Origin: Molossus alvarezi
Taxonomy: Eukaryota; Chordata; Mammalia; Chiroptera; Molossidae
Direction of reading: 5' to 3'
Length of the DNA: 64,000 nucleotides
Assembly: GCA_037176705.1 (NCBI GenBank)
Contig: CM073886.1
Span: forward strand, 186,001-250,000
Shown: positions 24,639-38,208 of the stretch, in pieces
Numbering within the stretch: position 1 is the stretch's first letter
Layout of the letters: every line of letters starts with the position of its first letter
Program-made: the position numbers and the translations under genes
Notes under the pieces: model-generated
The model's database searches: none
What the model was told of the DNA's origin: nothing
What the model saw: only the letters and a program-made list of their open reading frames with translations

Positions 24639-27600
24639 AGACACATGGTCAACTCTTCTCTTTGTTCCTATCTCAGTCCCATGGTATCCCCTTTTCTGTG
24701 CTCCTATCTCAGTCCCATGGTATCCTCTTCTCTGTGCTCCTCTCTCAGACCCATGGTTTCCCATGCTCTGTGCTCCTATCTCAGACACATGGTCTCCCCT
24801 TCTCTGTGCTCCTCTCTCAGACCCATGGTCTGCCCTGCTCTGTGCTACTCTCCAGGTCCCATGGCGTCATCTTCTCTGTGCACCTCTCTCAGACCCATGG
24901 TCTCTCTTCTCTGTGCTCCTCTCTCGTACCCATGGTCTCCCCAACTCTGTGCTCCTCTCTCAGACCCATGGTCTCCTCTTCTCTGTGCTCCTCTCTCAGA
25001 CTTATGGTCTCCCCTCCTCTGTGCTCCTCTCTCAGACAATGGTCTCCCCTGCACTTTGCTCTTCTCTCAGACCCATGGCCTCCCCTACTCTGTGCTCCTC
25101 TCTGACACCCATGATCTCCTCTTCTCTGTGCTCCATTCAGACCCATGGTCTCCACTGCTCTGTGCTCCTCTCTCAGACCCATGGTCTCCCCTCTTCTGTG
25201 CTCCTCTCAAACCCATGGTCTCCCATGCTCTTTGCACCGCTCTCAGACCCCTGGTCTCCTCTTTTCTGTGCTACTTCTCAAACCATGGTCTCCCCTACTC
25301 TTTGCTCCTCTCTGAGACCCATAGACTGCACTTCTCTGTGCCCCTCTCAGACCCATGGTCTCCCCTGCTCTGTGCTCCTCTCTCAGAACCATGATCTCTC
25401 TTCTCTGTGCTCCTCTCTCAGACCCATGGTGTCCCCTGCTCTTTGCTCCTCTCTCAGACCCATGGTCTCTACTGCTCTTTGCTCCTCTCTCAGACCCATG
25501 GTCTCCCCTGCTCGGTGCTCCTCTCTCAGACCCATGGTCTCCCCTACTCGGTTCTCCTCTCTGAGACCCATAGAATACTCTTCCCTGTTCCCCTCTCAGA
25601 ACTATGGTGTCCCAGCTCTGTGCTCCTCTCTCAGACCCATGGTCTCCCCAGTTCTGTGCTCCTCTCTCAGACACATGGTCTCCTCTTCTCTGTGCCCCTC
25701 TCTCAGCCTTATGGTCTCCCCTGCTCTGTGCTCCTCTCTCAGACCCATGGTCTCTCTTCTCTGTGCTCGTCTCTCAGACCCATGGTCTCCCCGGCTCTTT
25801 GCTCCTCTCTCAGACCCATGGTCTCCCTTGCTCTTTGCTCTTCTCTCAAACGCATTGTCTCCCCTGCTCGGTGTTCCACTCTCAGACCCATGGTCTCTCT
25901 TCTCTGTGCTCCTCTCTCAGACCCATGGTTTCCCCTACTCTGTGCTCCTCCCTCAGACCCTTGGACTCCCCTGCTCTGTACTCCTCTCTGAGACCCATAG
26001 ACTCCTCTTATCTGTGCCCCTCTCAGACCCACGGTCTCCCCAGCTCTGTGCTCCTCTCTCAGACCCATGGTCTCCCCTGCTCTGTGCTCCTCTCTGAGAC
26101 CGATAGACTCCTCTTCTCTGTGCCCTTCTCAGACCCATGGTCTCCCTTGCTCTTTGCTCCTCTGTCAGACCCATGGTCTCCCCTGCACTTTGCTATTCTC
26201 TCAGACCCATGGGCTCCCCTACTCTGTGCTCCTCTCTCACACCCATGATCTCCTCTTCTCTGTGCTCCATTCAGACCCATGGTCTCCACTGCTCTGTGCT
26301 CCTCTCTCAGACCCATGTTCTCCCCTCTTCTGTGTTCCTCTCAGACCCATGATCTCCCATGCTCTTTACACCTCTCTCAGTCCCTTGGTCTCCTCTTCTC
26401 TGTGCACCTCTCTCAGCCCATGGTCTCACCTACTCTGTGCTCCTCTCTGAGACACATAGACTCGCCTTCTCTGTGCCCCTCTCAGACCCATTGTCTCCCC
26501 AGCTCTGTGCTCCTCTCTCAGACCCATGGTCTCCCCTTCACTGTGCACCTCTCTCAGACCCATGGTCTCTCTTCTCTGTGCTCCTCTCTCGTACCCATGG
26601 TCTCCCCAACTCTGTGCTCCTCTCTCAGACCCATGGTCTCCTCTTCTCTGTGCTCCTCTCTCAGACTTATGGTCTCCCCTGCTCTGTGCTCCTCTCTCAG
26701 ACCCATGGTCTCCCCTGCTCTTTGCTCTTCTCTCAGACCCATGGACTCTCCTGCTCGGTGCTCCTCTCTCAGACCCATGGTCTCTCTTCTCTGCTCCTCT
26801 CTCAGACCCATGGTCTCCTCTTCTCTGTGCTCGTCTCTCAGACTTATGGTCTTCCCTGCTCTGTGCTCCTCTCTCAGACCCATGGTCTCCCCTTCACTGT
26901 GCACCTCTCTCAGACCCATGGTCTCTCCTCTCTGTGCTCCTCCCTTAGATCCATAGACACCTCTTCTGTGTTCCCCTCTCAGACCCATGGTCTTCCCAGC
27001 TCTGTGCTCCTCTCTCAGACCCATGGTCTCCCATCTTCTGTGCTCCTCTCAGACCCATGGTCTCCACTGCTCTTTGCTCTTCTATCGGACCCATGCTCTC
27101 ACCTGCTCGGTGCTCCTCCCCCAGACCCATTGTCTCTCTTCTCTGTGCTCCTCTCTCAGACCCATGGTCTCCCCTGCTCTGTACTCCTCTCTCAGACCCA
27201 TGCTCTTCCCCGCTCTGTGCTTCTCTCTCAGACCCATCGTCTCCCCTGTTCTGTGCTCCTTTTTCAGACCCATGGTCTCCCCTGCTCTTTGCTCTTCTCT
27301 CAGACCTAGGGTCTCCCCTGCTCGGTGCTCCTCTCTCAGACCCATGATCTCCCCTGCTCTGTGCTCCTCTCTCAGAGCCATGGTCTCCTCTTCTCTGGGT
27401 TCCTCTCTCAGACCCATGGTATCCCCTTCCATGTGCTCCTCCCTCAGACCCATGGTCTCCTCTAGTCTATGCTCCTCTCTCAGTCCCATCGCCTCATCTT
27501 CTCTGTGCTCCCCTCTCAGACCCATGGTCTCCCCTCTTCTGTGCTCCTCTCAGACCCATGGTCTCCACTGCTCTTTGCTCTTCTATCGGACCCATGGTCT

Positions 27601-30600
27601 CCCCTGCTCGGTGCTCCTCCCCAAGATCCATTGTCTCTCTTCTCTTCTCTGTGCTCCTCTCTCAGACCCTTGGCCTCCCCTGATCTGTACTCCTCTCTCA
27701 GACCCATGGTCTTCCCTGCTCAGTGTTTCTCTCTCAGACCCATCGTCTCCCCTGCTCTGTGCTCCTTTTTCAGACCCATGGTCTCCCCTGCTCTGTGCTC
27801 CTCTCTCAGAACCATGGTCCCCTCTTCTCTGTGCTCCTCTCAGACTTATGGTCTCCCCTGCTCTGTGCTCCTCTCTCAGACCCATGGTCTCCCCTGCTCG
27901 GTGCTCCTCACTCAGACCCATGGTCTCCCCTACTCTGTGCTCCTCTCTGAGACCCATAGAATACTCTTCTCTGTGCCCCTCTCAGAACCATGGTGTCCCA
28001 GCTCTGTGCTCCTATCTCAGACCCATGGTCTCCCCTGCTCTGTGCCCCTCTCTCAGACCCATGGTCTCTCTTCTCTGTGCTCCTCTCTCAGACACATGGT
28101 CTCCCCAGTTCTGTGCTCCTCTCTCAGACACATGGTCTCCTCTTCTCTGTGCTCCTCTCTCAGCCTTATGGTCTCCCCTGCTCTGTGCTCCTCTCTCAGA
28201 ACCATGGTCCCCTCTTCTCTGTGCTCCTCTCAGACTTATGGTCTCCCCTGCTCTGTGCTCCTCTCTCAGACCCATGGTCTCCCCTGCTCGGTGCTCCTCA
28301 CTCAGACCCATGGTCTCCCCTACTCTGTGCTCCTCTCTGAGACCCATAGAATACTCTTCTCTGTGCCCCTCTCAGAACCATGGTGTCCCAGCTCTGTCTT
28401 CCTCTCTCAGACCCATGGTCTCCCCTTCTCTGTGCCCCTCTCTCAGACCCATGGTCTCTCTTCTCTGTGCTCCTCTCTCAGACACATGGTCTCCCCAGTT
28501 CTGTGCTCCTCTCTCAGACACATGGTCTCCTCTTCTCTGTGCTCCTCTCTCAGCCTTATGGTCTCCCCTGCTCTGTGCTCCTCTCTTAGACCCATGGTCT
28601 CCCCGGCTTTATGCTCCTCTCTGAGACCCATGGTCTCCCCTGCTCTTTGCTCTTCTCTCCGACCCATGGTCTCCCCTACTCTGTGCTACTCTCTGAGACC
28701 CATAGAATACTCTTCTCTGTGCCCCTCTCAGAACCATGGTGTCCCAGCTCTGTGCTCCTCTCTCAGACACAGGGTCTCCCCAGTTCTCTGCTCCTCTCTC
28801 AGAAACATGGTCTCCTCTTTTCTGTGCTCCTCTCTCAGCCTTATGGTCTCCCCTGCTCTGTGTTCCTCTCTCAGACCCATGGTCTCTCTTCTCTGTGCTC
28901 CTCTCCCAGACCCATGGTCTTCCCTGCTCTGTGCTCCTCTCTCAGACCCTTGGACTCCCCTGCTCTGTGCTCCTCTCTGAGACCCATAGACTCCTCTTCT
29001 CTGTGCCCCTCTCAGACCCATGGTCTCCCCAGCTCTGTGCTCCTCTCTCAGACCCATGGTGTCCCCTGCTCTTTGCTCCTCTCTCAGACCCATGGTCTCT
29101 ACTGCTCTTTGCTCCTCTCTCAGACCCATGGTCTCCCCTGCTCGGTGCTCCTCTCTCAGACCCATGGTCTCCCCTACTCGGTGCTCCTCTCTGAGACCCA
29201 TAGAATACTCTTCTCTGTGCCCCTCTCAGAACAATGGTGTCCCAGCTCTGTGCTCCTCTCTCAGACCCATGGTCTCCCCTGCTCTGTGCCCCTCTCTCAG
29301 ACCCATGGTCTCTCTTCTCTGTGCTCCTCTCTCAGACACATGGTCTCCCCAATTCTGTGCTCCTCTCTCAGACACATGGTCTCCTCTTCTCTGTGCCCCT
29401 CTCTCAGCCTTATGGTCTCCCCTGCTCTGTGCTCCTCTCTCAGACCCATGGTCTCTCTTCTCTGTGCTCGTCTCTCAGACCCATGGTCTCCCCGGCTCTT
29501 TGCTCCTCTCTCAGACCCATGGTCTCCCTTGCTCTTTGCTCTTCTCTCAGACGCATTGTCTCCCCTGCTCGGTGTTCCACTCTCAGACCCATGGTCTCTC
29601 TTCTCTGTGCTCCTCTCTCAGACCCATGGTCTCCCCTGCTCTGTGCTCCTCTCTCAGACCCTTGGACTCCCCTCCTCTGTGCTCCTCTCTGAGACCCATA
29701 GACTCCTCTTATCTGTGCCCCTCTCAGACCCATGGTCTCCCCAGCTCTGTGCTCCTCTCTCAGACCCATGGTCTCCCCTGCTCTGTGCTCCTCTCTGAGA
29801 CCCTTAGACTCCTCTTCTCTGTGCCCTTCTCAGACCCATGGTCTCCCTTGCTCTTTGCTCCTCTGTCAGACCCAAGGTCTCCCCTGCACTTTGCTATTCT
29901 CTCAGACCCATGGGCTCCCATACTCTGTGCTCCTCTCTCACACCCATGATCTCCTCTTCTCTGTGCTCCATTCAGACCCATGGTCTCCACTGCTCTGTGC
30001 TCCTCTCTCAGACCCATGGTCTCCCCTCTTCTGTGTTCCTCTCAGACCCATTGTCTCCCATGCTCTTTGCACCTCTCTCAGACCCATGGTCTCCTCTTCT
30101 CTGTGCTCCTCTCTCAGACTTATGGTCTCCCCTGCTCTGTGCTCCTCTCTCAGACCCATGGTCTCCCCTGCTCTTTGCTCTTCTCTCAGACACATGGACT
30201 CCCCTGCTCGGTGCTCCTCTCTCAGACCCATGGTCTCTCTTCTCTGCTCCTCTCTCAGACCCATGGCCTCCTCTTCTCTGTGCTCGTCTCTCAGACTTAT
30301 GGTCTCCCCTGCTCTGTGCTCCTCTCTCAGACCCATGGTCTCCCCTTCACTGTGCACCTCCCTCAGACCCATGGTCTCTCCTCTCTGTGCTCCTCTCTCG
30401 TACCCATGGTCTCCCCAACTCTGTGCTCCTCTCTCAGACCCATAGTCTCCTCTTCTCTGTGCTCCTCTCTCAGACTTATGGTCTCCCCTGCTCTGTGCTC
30501 CTCTCTCAGAACCATGGTCTCCCCTGCTCTGTGCTCCTCTCTGAAAACCATGGTCTCCCCTGCTCTGTGCTCCTCTCTTAGATCCATAGACACCTCTTCT

Positions 30601-30780
30601 GTGTTCCCCTCTCAGACCCATGGTCTTCCCCGCTCTGTGCTCCTCTCTCAGACCCATGGTCTCCCCTCTTCTGTGCTCCTCTCAGACCCATGGTCTCCAC
30701 TGCACTTTGCTCTTCTATCGGACCCATGGTCTCCCCTGCTCGGTGCTCCTCTCCCAGACCCATTGTCTCTCTTCTCTGTG
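22739..30780. repeat. Large duplication E, copy 1 (8,042 bp)
   Basis: The segment recurs to the right in two registers. For about 22,739-25,884 the offset is 8,042 bp (second copy 30,781-33,926). For about 23,499-30,560 the offset is 10,428 bp (33,927-~40,988). The two offsets differ by exactly 2,386 bp, the length of a tandem duplication inside the second copy. Divergence is slight by eye; examples are CCCATGATCTCC at about 26,345 against CCCATGGTCTCC at about 36,773, and GACCCTTAGACTCC at about 29,810 against GACCCATAGACTCC at about 40,238. Confidence 0.9.
27781..28560. repeat. 390-bp tandem duplication in E copy 1
   Basis: The copies are about 27,781-28,170 and 28,171-28,560. Diagnostic words repeat 390 bp apart: CAGAACCATGGTCCCCTC (27,808 and 28,198), CTCCTCACTCAGACCC, ATAGAATACTC and GGTGTCCCAGCTCTG. 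A third partial start follows at 28,561. The pair is retained in the second E copy, so it predates the large duplication. Confidence 0.88.
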
Positions 30781-31062
30781 CTCCTCTCTCAGAACCATGG
30801 TCTCCCCTGCTCTGTGCTCCTCTCTGAAAACCATGGTCTCCCCTGCTCTGTGCTCCTCTCTTAGATCCATAGACACCTCTTCTGTGTTCCCCTCTCAGAC
30901 CCATGGTCTTCCCCGCTCTGTGCTCCTCTCTCAGACCCATGGTCTCCCCTCTTCTGTGCTCCTCTCAGACCCATGGTCTCCACTGCACTTTGCTCTTCTA
31001 TCGGACCCATGGTCTCCCCTGCTCGGTGCTCCTCTCCCAGACCCATTGTCTCTCTTCTCTGT
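30497..31062. repeat. 283-bp tandem duplication at the E copy junction
   Basis: The copies are about 30,497-30,779 and 30,780-31,062. The period of 283 bp equals five 36-, two 34- and one 35-bp monomers. Both begin with CTCAGAACCATGG followed by the CTGAAAACCATGG monomer and TTAGATCCATAGACACC. The homologous single unit is at about 22,739. The two units flank the joint between E copy 1 and E copy 2, so they mark the recombination junction of the 8,042-bp duplication. Confidence 0.88.
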
Positions 31063-31540
31063 GCTCCTCTCTCAGACCATGGTCTTCCCTGCTCTGTGCT
31101 TCTCCCTCAGACCCATCGTCTCCCCTGTTCTGTGCTCCTTTTTCAGACCCATGGTCTCCCCTGCTCTTTGCCCTTCTCTCAGACCCATGGTCTCCCCTGC
31201 TCGGTGCTCCTCTCTCAGACCCATGGTCTCCTCTTCTCTGTGCTCCTCTCTCAGACTTATGGTCTCCCCTGCTCTGTGCTCCTCTCTCAGACCCATGGTC
31301 TCCCCGGCTCTGTGCTCCTCTCTCAGACCCATGGTCTCCCCGGCTCTGTGCTCCTCTCTCAGACCCATGGTCTCCCCTGCTCTTTGCTCTTCTCTCAGAC
31401 CCATGGTCTCCCCTGCTCGGTGCTCCTCTCTCAGACCCATGGTCTCCTCTTCTCTGTGCTCCTCTCTCAGACTTATGGTTTCCCCTGCTCCGTGCTCCTC
31501 TCTCAGACCCATGGTCTCTCTTCTCTGTGCTCCTCTCTCA

Positions 31541-33926
31541 GACCCATGGTCTCCCCTGCTCTGTGCTCCTCTCTCAGTCCCATGGTCTCCCCTGCTGTAT
31601 GCTCCTCTCTGAGACCCATAGACTCCTCTTCTCTGTGCCCCTCTCAGACCCATGGTCAGCCCAGCTCTGTGTTCCTCTCTCAGACCCATGGTCCCCTCTT
31701 CTCTGTGATCTACTCTGAGACCCATGGTCTCCACTGCTGTGAGCTCCACTCTCAGAACCATGGTCTCCCCTGCTCTGTGCTCCTCTCTCAGACCCATGGT
31801 CTCCCCTGCTCGGTGCTTTTCTCTCAGAGCCATGGTCTCCTCTTCTCTGTTTTCCTTTCTCAGACCCATGTTCTCCCCTTTTCTGTGCTACTTTCTCAGA
31901 CCCATGGTCTCCCCTGCTCTGTGCTCCTTTCTCAGACTAATGGTCTCATCTTCTCTGTGCTCCTCTTTCAGACCCATAGACTCCACTTCTCTGTGCCCCT
32001 CTCAGACCCATGGTTTCCCCATCTATGTGTTCCGCCCTCAGACACATGGTCGCTTCTTCTCAGTGCCTCTCTCTCAGACCCATGGTCTCCCCTACTCTGT
32101 CCACCTCTCTCGGACCCATTGTCTCCCCTGCTCTTTGCTCCTCTCTCAGACCCATGGTCTCCCTGATCTGTGCTCTTCTGTCTGAACTTGGTCTCCCCTG
32201 CTCTGTGCTCCTCCCTCAGACACATGGTCTCCTCTTCTCTGTGCCTCTCTCTCAGACCCATGGTTTCCCCTACTCTGTCCACCTCTCTCAGACCCATTGT
32301 CTCCCCTGCTCTTTGCTCCTTTCTGAGACCCATGATCACCTCTTCTCTGTGCTCCATTACGACCCATGGTCTCCACTGCTCTGTGCTCCTCTCTGAGACC
32401 CATGGTCTCCTATGCTCTGTGCTCCTCTCTGAGACCCATGGTCTCCCCTGCTCTGTGCTCCTATCTCAGACCCACAGACTCCTCTTCTCTGTGCCCCCTC
32501 AAACCCAGAATTTCCCCTGCTCTGTGCTCCTCTCTCAGACCCATGGTCTCCGCTGCTCTGTGCTCCTCTCTCAGACTCATGGTTTCCTCTAATCTCTGCT
32601 CCTCTCTCAGATCCATGCTCTCCTTTTCTCTGGGCTCCTCTATAAGACCCATACACTCCTCTACTCTGGGCTCCTCTCTCAGACACATGGTCAACTCTTC
32701 TCTTTGTTCCTATCTCAGTCCCATGGTATCCCCTTTTCTGTGCTCCTATCTCAGTCCCATGGTATCCTCTTCTCTGTGCTCCTCTCTCAGACCCATGGTT
32801 TCCCATGCTCTGTGCTCCTATCTCAGACACATGGTCTCCCCTTCTCTGTGCTCCTCTCTCAGACCCATGGTCTGCCCTGCTCTGTGCTACTCTCCAGGTC
32901 CCATGGCGTCATCTTCTCTGTGCACCTCTCTCAGACCCATGGTCTCTCTTCTCTGTGCTCCTCTCTCGTACCCATGGTCTCCCCAACTCTGTGCTCCTCT
33001 CTCAGACCCATGGTCTCCTCTTCTCTGTGCTCCTCTCTCAGACTTATGGTCTCCCCTCCTCTGTGCTCCTCTCTCAGACAATGGTCTCCCCTGCACTTTG
33101 CTCTTCTCTCAGACCCATGGCCTCCCCTACTCTGTGCTCCTCTCTGACACCCATGATCTCCTCTTCTCTGTGCTCCATTCAGACCCATGGTCTCCACTGC
33201 TCTGTGCTCCTCTCTCAGACCCATGGTCTCCCCTCTTCTGTGCTCCTCTCAAACCCATGGTCTCCCATGCTCTTTGCACCGCTCTCAGACCTTTGGTCTC
33301 CTCTTTTCTGTGCTACTTCTCAAACCATGGTCTCCCCTACTCTTTGCTCCTCTCTGAGACCCATAGACTGCACTTCTCTGTGCCCCTCTCAGACCCATGG
33401 TCTCCCCTGCTCTGTGCTCCTCTCTCAGAACCATGATCTCTCTTCTCTGTGCTCCTCTCTCAGACCCATGGTGTCCCCTGCTCTTTGCTCCTCTCTCAGA
33501 CCCATGGTCTCTACTGCTCTTTGCTCCTCTCTCAGACCCATGGTCTCCCCTGCTCGGTGCTCCTCTCTCAGACCCATGGTCTCCCCTACTCGGTTCTCCT
33601 CTCTGAGACCCATAGAATACTCTTCCCTGTTCCCCTCTCAGAACTATGGTGTCCCAGCTCTGTGCTCCTCTCTCAGACCCATGGTCTCCCCAGTTCTGTG
33701 CTCCTCTCTCAGACACATGGTCTCCTCTTCTCTGTGCCCCTCTCTCAGCCTTATGGTCTCCCCTGCTCTGTGCTCCTCTCTCAGACCCATGGTCTCTCTT
33801 CTCTGTGCTCGTCTCTCAGACCCATGGTCTCCCCGGCTCTTTGCTCCTCTCTCAGACCCATGGTCTCCCTTGCTCTTTGCTCTTCTCTCAAACGCATTGT
33901 CTCCCCTGCTCGGTGTTCCACTCTCA
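31541..33926. repeat. 2,386-bp tandem duplication in E copy 2, left unit
   Basis: The left unit begins at the GACCCATGG of a consensus monomer at 31,541, and the right unit begins at the equivalent base 33,927. At 33,927 the sequence jumps from CGGTGTTCCACTCTCA (left-unit end) straight to the CAGTCCCATGG / CTGTATGCTCC monomers (unit start). The breakpoint lies exactly on a monomer boundary, with no extra or missing bases. Confidence 0.92.
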
Positions 33927-36312
33927 GACCCATGGTCTCCCCTGCTCTGTGCTCCTCTCTCAGTCCCATGGTCTCCCCTGCTGTATGCTCCTCTCTGAGA
34001 CCCATAGACTCCTCTTCTCTGTGCCCCTCTCAGACCCATGGTCAGCCCAGCTCTGTGTTCCTCTCTCAGACCCATGGTCCCCTCTTCTCTGTGATCTACT
34101 CTGAGACCCATGGTCTCCACTGCTGTGAGCTCCACTCTCAGAACCATGGTCTCCCCTGCTCTGTGCTCCTCTCTCAGACCCATGGTCTCCCCTGCTCGGT
34201 GCTTTTCTCTCAGAGCCATGGTCTCCTCTTCTCTGTTTTCCTTTCTCAGACCCATGTTCTCCCCTTTTCTGTGCTACTTTCTCAGACCCATGGTCTCCCC
34301 TGCTCTGTGCTCCTTTCTCAGACTAATGGTCTCATCTTCTCTGTGCTCCTCTTTCAGACCCATAGACTCCACTTCTCTGTGCCCCTCTCAGACCCATGGT
34401 TTCCCCATCTATGTGTTCCGCCCTCAGACACATGGTCGCTTCTTCTCAGTGCCTCTCTCTCAGACCCATGGTCTCCCCTACTCTGTCCACCTCTCTCGGA
34501 CCCATTGTCTCCCCTGCTCTTTGCTCCTCTCTCAGACCCATGGTCTCCCTGATCTGTGCTCTTCTGTCTGAACTTGGTCTCCCCTGCTCTGTGCTCCTCC
34601 CTCAGACACATGGTCTCCTCTTCTCTGTGCCTCTCTCTCAGACCCATGGTTTCCCCTACTCTGTCCACCTCTCTCAGACCCATTGTCTCCCCTGCTCTTT
34701 GCTCCTTTCTGAGACCCATGATCACCTCTTCTCTGTGCTCCATTACGACCCATGGTCTCCACTGCTCTGTGCTCCTCTCTGAGACCCATGGTCTCCTATG
34801 CTCTGTGCTCCTCTCTGAGACCCATGGTCTCCCCTGCTCTGTGCTCCTATCTCAGACCCACAGACTCCTCTTCTCTGTGCCCCCTCAAACCCAGAATTTC
34901 CCCTGCTCTGTGCTCCTCTCTCAGACCCATGGTCTCCGCTGCTCTGTGCTCCTCTCTCAGACTCATGGTTTCCTCTAATCTCTGCTCCTCTCTCAGATCC
35001 ATGCTCTCCTTTTCTCTGGGCTCCTCTATAAGACCCATACACTCCTCTACTCTGGGCTCCTCTCTCAGACACATGGTCAACTCTTCTCTTTGTTCCTATC
35101 TCAGTCCCATGGTATCCCCTTTTCTGTGCTCCTATCTCAGTCCCATGGTATCCTCTTCTCTGTGCTCCTCTCTCAGACCCATGGTTTCCCATGCTCTGTG
35201 CTCCTATCTCAGACACATGGTCTCCCCTTCTCTGTGCTCCTCTCTCAGACCCATGGTCTGCCCTGCTCTGTGCTACTCTCCAGGTCCCATGGCGTCATCT
35301 TCTCTGTGCACCTCTCTCAGACCCATGGTCTCTCTTCTCTGTGCTCCTCTCTCGTACCCATGGTCTCCCCAACTCTGTGCTCCTCTCTCAGACCCATGGT
35401 CTCCTCTTCTCTGTGCTCCTCTCTCAGACTTATGGTCTCCCCTCCTCTGTGCTCCTCTCTCAGACAATGGTCTCCCCTGCACTTTGCTCTTCTCTCAGAC
35501 CCATGGCCTCCCCTACTCTGTGCTCCTCTCTGACACCCATGATCTCCTCTTCTCTGTGCTCCATTCAGACCCATGGTCTCCACTGCTCTGTGCTCCTCTC
35601 TCAGACCCATGGTCTCCCCTCTTCTGTGCTCCTCTCAAACCCATGGTCTCCCATGCTCTTTGCACCGCTCTCAGACCTTTGGTCTCCTCTTTTCTGTGCT
35701 ACTTCTCAAACCATGGTCTCCCCTACTCTTTGCTCCTCTCTGAGACCCATAGACTGCACTTCTCTGTGCCCCTCTCAGACCCATGGTCTCCCCTGCTCTG
35801 TGCTCCTCTCTCAGAACCATGATCTCTCTTCTCTGTGCTCCTCTCTCAGACCCATGGTGTCCCCTGCTCTTTGCTCCTCTCTCAGACCCATGGTCTCTAC
35901 TGCTCTTTGCTCCTCTCTCAGACCCATGGTCTCCCCTGCTCGGTGCTCCTCTCTCAGACCCATGGTCTCCCCTACTCGGTTCTCCTCTCTGAGACCCATA
36001 GAATACTCTTCCCTGTTCCCCTCTCAGAACTATGGTGTCCCAGCTCTGTGCTCCTCTCTCAGACCCATGGTCTCCCCAGTTCTGTGCTCCTCTCTCAGAC
36101 ACATGGTCTCCTCTTCTCTGTGCCCCTCTCTCAGCCTTATGGTCTCCCCTGCTCTGTGCTCCTCTCTCAGACCCATGGTCTCTCTTCTCTGTGCTCGTCT
36201 CTCAGACCCATGGTCTCCCCGGCTCTTTGCTCCTCTCTCAGACCCATGGTCTCCCTTGCTCTTTGCTCTTCTCTCAAACGCATTGTCTCCCCTGCTCGGT
36301 GTTCCACTCTCA
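33927..36312. repeat. 2,386-bp tandem duplication in E copy 2, right unit
   Basis: This is the second unit in constant 2,386-bp register with 31,541-33,926. Both units carry GACCTTTGG (33,288 and 35,674), where E copy 1 has GACCCCTGG (25,246), showing that they descend from one E copy 2 ancestor. From 36,313 the sequence continues as E copy 1 does from 25,885. Confidence 0.92.
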
Positions 36313-38208
36313 GACCCATGGTCTCTCTTCTCTGTGCTCCTCTCTCAGACCCATGGTTTCCCCTACTCTGTGCTCCTCCCTCAGACCCTTGGACTCCCCT
36401 GCTCTGTACTCCTCTCTGAGACCCATAGACTCCTCTTATCTGTGCCCCTCTCAGACCCACGGTCTCCCCAGCTCTGTGCTCCTCTCTCAGACCCATGGTC
36501 TCCCCTGCTCTGTGCTCCTCTCTGAGACCGATAGACTCCTCTTCTCTGTGCCCTTCTCAGACCCATGGTCTCCCTTGCTCTTTGCTCCTCTGTCAGACCC
36601 ATGGTCTCCCCTGCACTTTGCTATTCTCTCAGACCCATGGGCTCCCCTACTCTGTGCTCCTCTCTCACACCCATGATCTCCTCTTCTCTGTGCTCCATTC
36701 AGACCCATGGTCTCCACTGCTCTGTGCTCCTCTCTCAGACCCATGTTCTCCCCTCTTCTGTGTTCCTCTCAGACCCATGGTCTCCCATGCTCTTTACACC
36801 TCTCTCAGTCCCTTGGTCTCCTCTTCTCTGTGCACCTCTCTCAGCCCATGGTCTCACCTACTCTGTGCTCCTCTCTGAGACACATAGACTCGCCTTCTCT
36901 GTGCCCCTCTCAGACCCATTGTCTCCCCAGCTCTGTGCTCCTCTCTCAGACCCATGGTCTCCCCTTCACTGTGCACCTCTCTCAGACCCATGGTCTCTCT
37001 TCTCTGTGCTCCTCTCTCGTACCCATGGTCTCCCCAACTCTGTGCTCCTCTCTCAGACCCATGGTCTCCTCTTCTCTGTGCTCCTCTCTCAGACTTATGG
37101 TCTCCCCTGCTCTGTGCTCCTCTCTCAGACCCATGGTCTCCCCTGCTCTTTGCTCTTCTCTCAGACCCATGGACTCTCCTGCTCGGTGCTCCTCTCTCAG
37201 ACCCATGGTCTCTCTTCTCTGCTCCTCTCTCAGACCCATGGTCTCCTCTTCTCTGTGCTCGTCTCTCAGACTTATGGTCTTCCCTGCTCTGTGCTCCTCT
37301 CTCAGACCCATGGTCTCCCCTTCACTGTGCACCTCTCTCAGACCCATGGTCTCTCCTCTCTGTGCTCCTCCCTTAGATCCATAGACACCTCTTCTGTGTT
37401 CCCCTCTCAGACCCATGGTCTTCCCAGCTCTGTGCTCCTCTCTCAGACCCATGGTCTCCCATCTTCTGTGCTCCTCTCAGACCCATGGTCTCCACTGCTC
37501 TTTGCTCTTCTATCGGACCCATGCTCTCACCTGCTCGGTGCTCCTCCCCCAGACCCATTGTCTCTCTTCTCTGTGCTCCTCTCTCAGACCCATGGTCTCC
37601 CCTGCTCTGTACTCCTCTCTCAGACCCATGCTCTTCCCCGCTCTGTGCTTCTCTCTCAGACCCATCGTCTCCCCTGTTCTGTGCTCCTTTTTCAGACCCA
37701 TGGTCTCCCCTGCTCTTTGCTCTTCTCTCAGACCTAGGGTCTCCCCTGCTCGGTGCTCCTCTCTCAGACCCATGATCTCCCCTGCTCTGTGCTCCTCTCT
37801 CAGAGCCATGGTCTCCTCTTCTCTGGGTTCCTCTCTCAGACCCATGGTATCCCCTTCCATGTGCTCCTCCCTCAGACCCATGGTCTCCTCTAGTCTATGC
37901 TCCTCTCTCAGTCCCATCGCCTCATCTTCTCTGTGCTCCCCTCTCAGACCCATGGTCTCCCCTCTTCTGTGCTCCTCTCAGACCCATGGTCTCCACTGCT
38001 CTTTGCTCTTCTATCGGACCCATGGTCTCCCCTGCTCGGTGCTCCTCCCCAAGATCCATTGTCTCTCTTCTCTTCTCTGTGCTCCTCTCTCAGACCCTTG
38101 GCCTCCCCTGATCTGTACTCCTCTCTCAGACCCATGGTCTTCCCTGCTCAGTGTTTCTCTCTCAGACCCATCGTCTCCCCTGCTCTGTGCTCCTTTTTCA
38201 GACCCATG

